DNA of 8,192 bases from positions 1 through 8,192 of the forward strand of contig CAIMWY010000404.1 in assembly GCA_903845315.1 (NCBI GenBank), in the 5' to 3' direction. Below are positions 1 to 8,192 of the stretch, in pieces (position 1 is the first letter of the stretch; each line of letters begins with the position of its first letter). The notes under the pieces were generated by a model that did no database searches, was not told the DNA's origin, and saw only the letters and a program-made list of their open reading frames with translations. Origin of the DNA: an uncultured Burkholderiales bacterium (GTDB lineage Bacteria > Pseudomonadota > Gammaproteobacteria > Burkholderiales > Burkholderiaceae). The translations under genes and the position numbers were made by a program.

Positions 1-2150
<2,150 letters not shown>

Positions 2151-2328
2151 GGTGTCTTTGTTACGTTGGTTGACGGGTAAAGAAGTGAAACTCACAACCT
2201 GTGATCTTAAGCGACACTCACTGTGATTTTCCTGACAAAGGGCCCGCACCGACAGTCGTCTACAAGACATGCCCCCCGGTCCATGCCGTGTATCTTTCAT
2301 CACCTTTTTCATTCCCCCAAAACGCAGC
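2151..2328. promoter_or_regulatory. Divergent intergenic region between icd and the Rieske oxygenase operon
   Basis: This is the only non-coding stretch longer than 100 bases. It must hold the promoters for icd (leftward) and the oxygenase operon (rightward). On the plus strand a TTGACG at 2170-2175 resembles a -35 box, but the hexamer 17 bases on (CACAAC, 2193-2198) is a poor -10. On the minus strand TTGTCA (complement of 2231-2236) is a fair -35, again without a clear -10 at ideal spacing. Two dyads at 2192-2204 and 2218-2226 lie in the middle and are listed separately. No transcription-factor gene is adjacent, so any regulator is encoded elsewhere. The promoter assignment is weak; the regulatory role follows mainly from the layout. 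Confidence 0.45.
2192..2226. repeat. Paired TCAC/GTGA dyads with a 22-base-spaced direct repeat, possible operator
   Basis: Two short inverted repeats stand next to each other: TCACA-acc-TGTGA (2192-2204) and TCAC-t-GTGA (2218-2226). The right halves belong to a direct repeat, CTGTGATCTT at 2199-2208 and CTGTGATTTT at 2221-2230, with one mismatch in ten and a 22-base period, about two helical turns. That same-face spacing is what tandem sites for a dimeric regulator often show. No regulator is identified. The arms are in the opposite order from a CRP site (TGTGA-N6-TCACA). Chance occurrence is possible with arms this short. Confidence 0.4.
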
Positions 2329-3624
2329 ATGTGCCCCCAAGACGCCAATGCAACCATCCCGATCGTGACTGCCACCCCCATACCGGTGTCAAAGTCCACA
2401 CGCATGTGGCCGGCCCAGGGAAACGCCCGTGCCCCCTATTGGATCTACACCGATACCGACATCTATGCCCAAGAGCAAGTCCGGATATTTCAGGGGAAGA
2501 CTTGGAACTACTTGGGTCTTGAAGCAGAGGTGCCCGAGCCTGGTTGTTTCAAAACCACCTACATCGGCGAGCAATCTGTAGTGCTGACCCGGGCCGAGGA
2601 TGGTTCTTTGCATGCCGTGCTCAACCGCTGTGCCCACCGCGGCAACATGGTGTGCCGTGATGCGTTTGGCAAAGCCAAAAAACTCTACTGCGTCTACCAC
2701 GCATGGAACTACAACCTAGAAGGTGACTTGACGCACGCAGCCTTCAGCCATGGCCTGCGCGGCGAAGGTGGCCTACCCAAAGACTTTAAAAACAGCGAGC
2801 ACGGATTGCGCAAATTGCGTGTCGACACCCTTTGTGGCTTGGTCTTTGCTACTTTTAGCGACGACACACCACCCTTGCAAGAGTGGTTGGGTGGGGTCGC
2901 AGATGGCATTCGCCGTGTGTTGCACAAGCCGCTCAAGGTCTTGGGCTATGACACTCAGCGCATCCATGCCAACTGGAAGGCTTATCACGAAAATCCGCGT
3001 GACTCATACCACGCCAACATCTTGCACACCTTCTACGGAACCTTTGGTTTGTCACGGCAGTCTCAAGAGTCCGGCATGACGCTCGACGCCAGCGGTCGTC
3101 ATGTGTACTTTTATACCAAGGCAGGCACTGAAAAAACTTCGAAAGATTTTGACAAAACGGCGGCTGATCTGCGCTCACACAACGACGGATTGAAGTTGGA
3201 AGACCCCAGCATCTTGAAGTGGCAAGACGAATTTGGCGATGGCATCAGTGTGCAAATATTGACCACCTACCCTTCGTTTGTGCTGCACCAAATCGCCAAC
3301 AGTTTGGCCACCCGACAGCTGCTACCAAGAGGCCCCGGCCAATGCGATTTGGTCTGGACCTACTTCGGCTTTGCCGACGACGACGAAGCCACCACCCAAA
3401 TGCGTTTGACACAGGCAAATTTGGCAGGGTCTGCCGGCATGATTTCGGTCGAAGACGCAGCGGTGTGCGAAATGATGCAAAAAGCCATGGCCGATGGCCA
3501 AAGTGGCGAGTCCTTCATTGAAATGGGCGGCAAAGACTTGGTCAGTGGCGGCAACACCAAACTCTCAGAACGCGCGATTCGCAACTTCTGGCACAACTAC
3601 CGCAACGACATGGGGCTGGCATGA
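2329..3624 (+). CDS. Rieske aromatic ring-hydroxylating oxygenase, large (alpha) subunit
   Basis: This is the catalytic subunit of a two-component ring-hydroxylating oxygenase that adds oxygen to an aromatic acid. Numbering from the ATG at 2329 (431 aa), the Rieske [2Fe-2S] motif is C101-x-H103 ... C121-x-x-H124 (RCAHRGN and CVYHAW). The mononuclear iron site is N222-x-x-D225-x-x-H228-x4-H233 ([12 protein letters not shown]), with a third ligand likely D376 (ISVEDAAV). D225 is the usual bridge from the neighbouring Rieske centre. The N-terminal [16 protein letters not shown] and the late ESFIEMGG segment place it with terephthalate (TphA2), salicylate 5-hydroxylase (NagG) and anthranilate-type large subunits. 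The exact substrate is undecided. The frame is also open from an ATG at 2269, but family members start close to the WPAxG segment, so 2329 is preferred; no candidate start has a good Shine-Dalgarno. It is followed directly by its small subunit with a 4-base overlap. No reductase gene is present nearby. Confidence 0.93.
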   Translation: MCPQDANATIPIVTATPIPVSKSTRMWPAQGNARAPYWIYTDTDIYAQEQVRIFQGKTWNYLGLEAEVPEPGCFKTTYIGEQSVVLTRAEDGSLHAVLNRCAHRGNMVCRDAFGKAKKLYCVYHAWNYNLEGDLTHAAFSHGLRGEGGLPKDFKNSEHGLRKLRVDTLCGLVFATFSDDTPPLQEWLGGVADGIRRVLHKPLKVLGYDTQRIHANWKAYHENPRDSYHANILHTFYGTFGLSRQSQESGMTLDASGRHVYFYTKAGTEKTSKDFDKTAADLRSHNDGLKLEDPSILKWQDEFGDGISVQILTTYPSFVLHQIANSLATRQLLPRGPGQCDLVWTYFGFADDDEATTQMRLTQANLAGSAGMISVEDAAVCEMMQKAMADGQSGESFIEMGGKDLVSGGNTKLSERAIRNFWHNYRNDMGLA

Positions 3625-4103
3625 GCATGTTCTGTGAACCCCACTTTCGCGCTGTTGAAAACCTTGTCTATGAGTGGGCACGCCTGATCGACGAAGACCA
3701 AGTCGAAGCCGTCACCGGTTTGCTGCTCAGCGATGGCCGTTACACCGTTCAGTCGAAATTCAACCGTGACCGCCAACTCCCCATGGCCATCATTGACGCA
3801 CACAGCGCTGCGCAGCTCAGAGACCGCATCATGGCCATGCGCGTTGCCAACATCTACCAACCGCAACACTACCGCCACATCATCTCGGGCGTACAAATCG
3901 TGGCACAAGAAGACGATGTGATGCAGGTGCGCTCCAACTACTTGGTGATCCGCACCATGGATTTGGACGGCGACATGAAAATTTTCTCGACCGGTCAATG
4001 CCAAGACGAAGTCGTCATGACGTCTGAAGGCCCCAAGTTCAAAAGTCGCAGATTCGTCTACGACTCACGCATGGTGGAAACCTTGCTCGTCATCCCCCTC
4101 TGA
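3621..4103 (+). CDS. Ring-hydroxylating oxygenase, small (beta) subunit
   Basis: This 160-residue protein has the SnoaL/NTF2-like cone fold expected of the structural beta subunit, which forms the alpha3beta3 oxygenase with the preceding gene. Recognisable family features are the N-terminal helix ending in YEWARLIDEDQVEA, the central RIMAMRVANIYQPQHYRHIISG block (split here by the usual R-x-R and H-Y-R-H pattern), and the C-terminal DSRMVETLLVIPL. The same layout occurs in TphA3 and anthranilate dioxygenase small subunits. It carries no iron or cluster ligands, as expected. Its ATG overlaps the alpha-subunit stop (ATGA at 3621-3624), which indicates translational coupling and equal production. 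The family assignment is firm; the substrate follows the alpha subunit and is not known. Confidence 0.92.
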   Translation: MSMFCEPHFRAVENLVYEWARLIDEDQVEAVTGLLLSDGRYTVQSKFNRDRQLPMAIIDAHSAAQLRDRIMAMRVANIYQPQHYRHIISGVQIVAQEDDVMQVRSNYLVIRTMDLDGDMKIFSTGQCQDEVVMTSEGPKFKSRRFVYDSRMVETLLVIPL

Positions 4104-4109
4104 TCCGTT

Positions 4110-4114
4110 GGAAG
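4110..4114 (+). promoter_or_regulatory. Ribosome-binding site deciding the start of the Bug protein
   Basis: GGAAG lies 8 bases before the ATG at 4123. It supports that ATG over the in-frame TTG at 4108, which would place this site inside the coding sequence. Confidence 0.65.
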
Positions 4115-4122
4115 ATTTCACC

Positions 4123-5109
4123 ATGCGCCCTACAGACCGTCGCGAGTTTCTCAGTCACTCCCTCGCCTTGGCCTTGCCGATGGTCAGCCACAACTTGGCA
4201 GCACAAACACCCGCCGCATGGCCTTACAAAAGCATCAAAATTGTGGTTCCCAACCCTGCGGGCGGATCGGCCGATTTGTTTCCGCGCTTGATCGCTGAAG
4301 CCTTAAGTACCAAACTGGGCCAGAGCATCGTGATCGACAACAAACCCGGTGCCGCAGGCAATATTGCCGCCGAATACATCTACAACGCAGAACCTGACGG
4401 TTACACCCTGATGGCGGCACCACCGCCACCTTTGTCCATCAACGTCAGTCTCTACCCCAAGCTCAACTATGAGCCCGCCAAGTTCACCCCCATCACCATC
4501 TTGTCGTTGGTACCCAATGCGCTGATGGTTCACCCCGCTGTACCCGTCAACACCGTGCAGGAGTTGATTCAATACGCCAAAGCCAACCCAGACAAACTCA
4601 GCTATGCCTCGCAGGGCAATGGGTCCACCGCGCACTTGACGGCCGAACTCTTCAAACAAAAAACCGGTGTGCGCATGGTGCATGTGCCCTACAAGGGCGA
4701 TGCACCTGCCATGGCCGACTTGTTGGCGGGTCATGTGCAGATCATGTTTGGCAACGTCGCACAAGCCACCGCGCATTTACGCACCGGCAAGCTCAAGCTG
4801 TTGGCTGTGACCAGCAGCAAGCGACAAAGTCAGTTGCCGCAAATTCCTGCCATGCAAGAAATTGTGCCCGGTGTGATTGCAGTGGCCTGGTTTGCCATGG
4901 TCGCCCCGCCCAAAACACCCCCAGCTATTGCCCAAAAACTATCAAGCGCCATTGCAGACATATTGCGAACACCTGAAATTGCCCGTCGCTTTGCAGAAGT
5001 AGGCGCAGAGCCCATAGGGAACACGCCAGAAGAGATGGCGCAATGGATGCGCGAAGACACCGAGCGCTGGCGTCAAGTCATTAAAAACGGCGGCGTCACC
5101 ATCGACTGA
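4123..5109 (+). CDS. Bug-family (tripartite tricarboxylate transporter type) periplasmic solute-binding protein with Tat signal
   Basis: This 328-residue extracytoplasmic receptor would bind a carboxylated solute in the periplasm and hand it to a TctAB-type membrane pair. The N-terminus is a twin-arginine signal, DRREFL at residues 5-10, then a hydrophobic stretch and probable cleavage near NLAAQ-T (about residue 28). The mature part shows the family hallmarks: IKIVVPNPAGGSADLFPR (about 38-55), NKPGAAGNIAAE (73-84), PDGYTL (91-96), GNGSTAHLTAELF (165-177) and HVPYKGDAPAMADLL (187-201). Length is typical. It starts 19 bases after the oxygenase small-subunit stop, so it is probably co-transcribed. 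No tctA or tctB membrane gene is in the window; such orphan receptors are common in Burkholderiales. The context and the known terephthalate-binding relative TphC suggest an aromatic acid ligand, but this is inference. Confidence 0.93.
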   Translation: MRPTDRREFLSHSLALALPMVSHNLAAQTPAAWPYKSIKIVVPNPAGGSADLFPRLIAEALSTKLGQSIVIDNKPGAAGNIAAEYIYNAEPDGYTLMAAPPPPLSINVSLYPKLNYEPAKFTPITILSLVPNALMVHPAVPVNTVQELIQYAKANPDKLSYASQGNGSTAHLTAELFKQKTGVRMVHVPYKGDAPAMADLLAGHVQIMFGNVAQATAHLRTGKLKLLAVTSSKRQSQLPQIPAMQEIVPGVIAVAWFAMVAPPKTPPAIAQKLSSAIADILRTPEIARRFAEVGAEPIGNTPEEMAQWMREDTERWRQVIKNGGVTID

Positions 5110-5139
5110 GTGGAACAGGCGTTCATGGGTTGCACACGC

Positions 5140-5161
5140 GCTTTGCCCTTGCGGACAAAGC
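5140..5161. terminator. Hairpin between convergent operons, possible bidirectional terminator
   Basis: GCTTTGCCC (5140-5148) and GGACAAAGC (5153-5161) pair at eight of nine positions around a TTGC tetraloop. The element sits in the 61-base gap between the Bug gene and the aldo/keto reductase gene, where both transcripts must end. Neither side has a T-run, so it is not a canonical intrinsic terminator; it may act with Rho or only stabilise 3' ends. Confidence 0.4.
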
Positions 5162-5170
5162 ACTCCATGC

Positions 5171-6178
5171 TCAAGCCGAGAAAAATTCTTCCGTGTCCAC
5201 TTCTGACATGCTTTGGGCGCTGTAGCGCAGCCCTTTGACAGTCTGGGTGTTGATCAGAGCTTCCAAGCGACGCATGTGCTCGGGCGTGAGCACCACCGCA
5301 GCGGCGCCCAAGTTTTCTTCCAAGTGCTGCATGTTTTGCGTGCCAGGAATGGGCACCAAGCGCGCGTCTTTGTGCAGCAACCAAGCCAAGGCCAATTGCG
5401 CAGGCGTGCAGCCCACTTCGCGGGCTATCGCCTCGTAGGCATCCAACAAGTTCACATTGGCCGCATAGGTCTCTGGCGCAAAACGCGGCATGCCACGGCG
5501 AATGTCGTTGTTGGCCAGGCCACTCACATCGCGCAAGCCACCACATAAAAATCCACGAGCCACAGGACTGAACGGCACAAAGGTGGCCCCCAACTCCTGA
5601 CAGGTTTGCAGCACGGCAATTTCCGGGTTGCGCGTCCACAGCGAGTACTCGGTTTGTACCGCAGCAATCGGATGCACCGCATGCGCCTTGCGCAGCGTGG
5701 TGGCCGACACCTCACTCAAACCAATGCTGCGCACCTTGCCGGCACGCACCAAGTCGCTCAAGGCACCCACACTGTCTTCGATGGGCACCTTCTTGTCCCA
5801 GCGGTGCAGGTAGTACAGGTCAATCACATCGGTGCCCAAACGGCTCAGACTGTCTTCGCAGTTTTGTCGAATCGCCTCAGGGCGACCATCGATCACACGT
5901 TTCACACCATCGGGAAAGGTCACGCCCGCCATGCCACCTTTGCTGCACAAGGTGATCTCATGGCGATGCGCCTTCAAGGCTTTGCCCACCAAAGTTTCGT
6001 TGCCACCAAAACCATACAAGGCGGCCGTGTCAAACAGCGTGCAGCCCAAATCTAACGCCCGATGCAACAGGGCCACCCCCACCTCAGGCGCGGGCGGCGC
6101 ACCGTAGGCATGGCTCAGGTTCATACAGCCTAGGCCAATGGCTGATACAGAAAAAGGTCCAATCTGGCGTTGTTGCAT
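5171..6178 (-). CDS. Aldo/keto reductase (AKR13/YakC-like), last gene of the lig operon
   Basis: This is a 335-residue cytoplasmic NADPH-dependent oxidoreductase with the (beta/alpha)8 aldo/keto reductase fold. The catalytic tetrad is complete: D50 and Y55 (FDTAALYG), K80 (CSKGG) and H125 (YYLHRWD). The N-terminal IGLGCMNLSHAYG and the cofactor-phosphate segment IPGTQNMQHLEEN (277-289) are typical of the AKR13 group; Q281 stands where a basic residue is often found. The stop is TGA at 5173-5171. The ATG at 6178 lies 21 bases after the ligC stop, on the same strand, with only a weak AAGA-like ribosome site, so it is probably the distal gene of the ligABC transcript. It is not part of the standard protocatechuate 4,5-pathway. 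It might reduce an aldehyde intermediate or a toxic by-product, but its substrate cannot be told from sequence. Confidence 0.92.
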   Translation of the reverse strand: MQQRQIGPFSVSAIGLGCMNLSHAYGAPPAPEVGVALLHRALDLGCTLFDTAALYGFGGNETLVGKALKAHRHEITLCSKGGMAGVTFPDGVKRVIDGRPEAIRQNCEDSLSRLGTDVIDLYYLHRWDKKVPIEDSVGALSDLVRAGKVRSIGLSEVSATTLRKAHAVHPIAAVQTEYSLWTRNPEIAVLQTCQELGATFVPFSPVARGFLCGGLRDVSGLANNDIRRGMPRFAPETYAANVNLLDAYEAIAREVGCTPAQLALAWLLHKDARLVPIPGTQNMQHLEENLGAAAVVLTPEHMRRLEALINTQTVKGLRYSAQSMSEVDTEEFFSA

Positions 6179-6199
6179 GGCAGGTCTTGTCGTAGAGGT

Positions 6200-7156
6200 T
6201 TAAGCGTTCAGTTGCAATTCAAGCTCGTGCAACACCTTGTAGCAAGGCAGCACTTGCGCCACGCTGCTGTTGGGCTCACGGCCTTCTTGAATGGCCGAGA
6301 AAAACTCACGGTCTTGCAACTCAATGCCGTTCATCGACACCGCCACTTTGGACACGTCAATCTGCTCTTCCTTGCCAGTGAACAGGTCGTCGTAACGGGC
6401 CAGGTACGTGCCCGTGTCGCCGATGTAGCGGAAGTAGGTGCCCAAAGGACCGTCGTTGTTGAACGACAAGCTCAGCGTACAGATGGCGCCGTTGGCGGCT
6501 TTGAGCTGAATGCTCATGTCCATCGCAATACCCAGGGTCGGGTGAATGGGGCCTTGCACTGCGTTGGCTTTGACAATCGGGCTGCCTGCTTGGTAGGCAA
6601 ATAAATCCACCGTGTGGGCGGCGTGGTGCCACAGCAAGTGGTCGGTCCAGCTGCGGGCTTGGCCCAGCGCATTCATGTTGGTGCGACGGAAGAAATACGT
6701 TTGCACATCCAGTTGCTGAATGTTGAATTCACCGGCTTTGATTTTGTGGTTCACCCACTGGTGGCTGGGGTTAAAGCGTCGCGTGTGACCACACATGGCC
6801 ACCAGGCCTTTTTCTTTCGCCACGCGCACCACCTCGTCAGCATCTTTCCAGCTGTCGGCCAAGGGAATTTCCACTTGCACGTGCTTGCCCGCTTTCAAAC
6901 ACGCCAAGCTTTGTGACGCATGCATTTGCGTGGGGGTGCACAAAATCACGGCATCCACTTCAGACAAAGCCAAACTGTCAGCCAAATCGGTGGTCACATG
7001 GCCAATGCCATATTTCTTGGCCACTTCCTTGGTTTTTTCCAGCTCGCGACCAATCAACGACACCACTTCCACGCCATCGATGTTTTGGATGCCGTCCAAA
7101 TGTTTGATGCCAAATGCACCTGCGCCCGCCAAGGCGACTTTGATGGTTTTGCTCAT
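6200..7156 (-). CDS. ligC: 4-Carboxy-2-hydroxymuconate-6-semialdehyde dehydrogenase (LigC/PmdC)
   Basis: It oxidises the hemiacetal form of the protocatechuate 4,5-cleavage product to 2-pyrone-4,6-dicarboxylate with NADP+. The 318-residue protein is a Gfo/Idh/MocA-type oxidoreductase with a Rossmann motif GAGAFG at 11-16. It is very close to Sphingobium LigC as I remember it, including CTPTQMHA (73-80), VQVEIPLADSW (93-103), GHTRRFNPSHQ (123-133), SWTDHLLWHHAAHTVDLFAYQAG (split: TDHLLWHHAAHTVD at 171-184), FNNDGPLGT (232-240) and EGREPNSS (291-298). The general family EKP lysine is isoleucine here (E96-I97-P98), as in LigC, so H177/H178, H181 and D184 may supply the active site. The start is supported by GGAG 8 bases upstream. 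It begins 18 bases after ligB and precedes the aldo/keto reductase. Function is assigned with high confidence from both sequence and neighbours. Confidence 0.95.
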   Translation of the reverse strand: MSKTIKVALAGAGAFGIKHLDGIQNIDGVEVVSLIGRELEKTKEVAKKYGIGHVTTDLADSLALSEVDAVILCTPTQMHASQSLACLKAGKHVQVEIPLADSWKDADEVVRVAKEKGLVAMCGHTRRFNPSHQWVNHKIKAGEFNIQQLDVQTYFFRRTNMNALGQARSWTDHLLWHHAAHTVDLFAYQAGSPIVKANAVQGPIHPTLGIAMDMSIQLKAANGAICTLSLSFNNDGPLGTYFRYIGDTGTYLARYDDLFTGKEEQIDVSKVAVSMNGIELQDREFFSAIQEGREPNSSVAQVLPCYKVLHELELQLNA

Positions 7157-7164
7157 GTGTGTTT

Positions 7165-7168
7165 CTCC
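7165..7168 (-). promoter_or_regulatory. Shine-Dalgarno of ligC
   Basis: On the minus strand GGAG sits 8 bases before the ligC ATG at 7156, in the 18-base gap after ligB. It is the strongest ribosome-binding site in the right-hand operon and fixes the ligC start. Confidence 0.7.
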
Positions 7169-7174
7169 AGAGAT

Positions 7175-8192
<1,018 letters not shown>

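Noticed and set aside
2192..2226. CRP (cAMP receptor protein) binding site
   Set aside because: The arms are in the order TCACA...TGTGA, the reverse of the CRP consensus, and the TGTGA-to-TCAC distance between the two dyads is 13 bases rather than 6.
4108..4122. TTG start for the Bug protein
   Set aside because: The GGAAG ribosome site at 4110-4114 points to the ATG at 4123, and starting there leaves a normal Tat signal peptide.
4303..4776. Open frame of 157 codons antisense to the Bug gene
   Set aside because: The Bug protein explains the region fully; the antisense translation shows no recognisable domain.
5073..5639. Open frame of 188 codons on the minus strand
   Set aside because: It overlaps the aldo/keto reductase in another frame and has a low-complexity Cys/Ala/Gly/Arg composition; the reductase frame has an intact catalytic tetrad.

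Overview
The window looks like chromosomal DNA from a betaproteobacterium of the Burkholderiales, most likely a Comamonadaceae relative. The reasons are a moderately high GC content, a tripartite-tricarboxylate (Bug) type binding protein, and a protocatechuate 4,5-cleavage gene order like that of Comamonas pmd clusters. The genus is an inference; there is no rRNA or other taxonomic marker here. The window is gene-dense, with six complete protein genes and two cut by the edges. I see no tRNA, rRNA, CRISPR array, insertion sequence or phage gene.

Left part (1-2150, minus strand): nearly all of a monomeric NADP-dependent isocitrate dehydrogenase, a TCA-cycle enzyme, missing only its last few tens of residues. 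About 180 bases of divergent intergenic DNA follow. They carry two TCAC/GTGA dyads inside a 10-base direct repeat and form the only real regulatory region in the window.

Middle part (2329-5109, plus strand): a three-gene operon of a Rieske ring-hydroxylating oxygenase large subunit, its small subunit (4-base stop/start overlap) and a Tat-exported Bug-type solute-binding protein. The oxygenase pair belongs to the terephthalate/salicylate/anthranilate-type clade. The exact substrate cannot be read from sequence, but an aromatic carboxylate bound and delivered by the Bug protein fits. No reductase, ferredoxin or dihydrodiol dehydrogenase is present in the window.

Right part (5171-8192, minus strand, convergent with the middle operon): reading leftward from the edge come ligA/pmdA (3' end only), ligB/pmdB, ligC/pmdC and an aldo/keto reductase, tightly packed and probably one transcript. 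LigAB opens protocatechuate between C4 and C5. LigC oxidises the resulting semialdehyde (as hemiacetal) to 2-pyrone-4,6-dicarboxylate. The later steps (hydrolase, hydratase, aldolase) are not in the window and would be expected beyond position 8192. The two operons meet at a short hairpin near 5140-5161.

Working model (inference): the Bug protein and Rieske oxygenase handle an aromatic acid that is channelled to protocatechuate. The lig/pmd genes then cleave it toward pyruvate and oxaloacetate, which enter the TCA cycle. The main open points are the substrate of the oxygenase, its missing electron-transfer partner, and the job of the aldo/keto reductase at the end of the lig operon.
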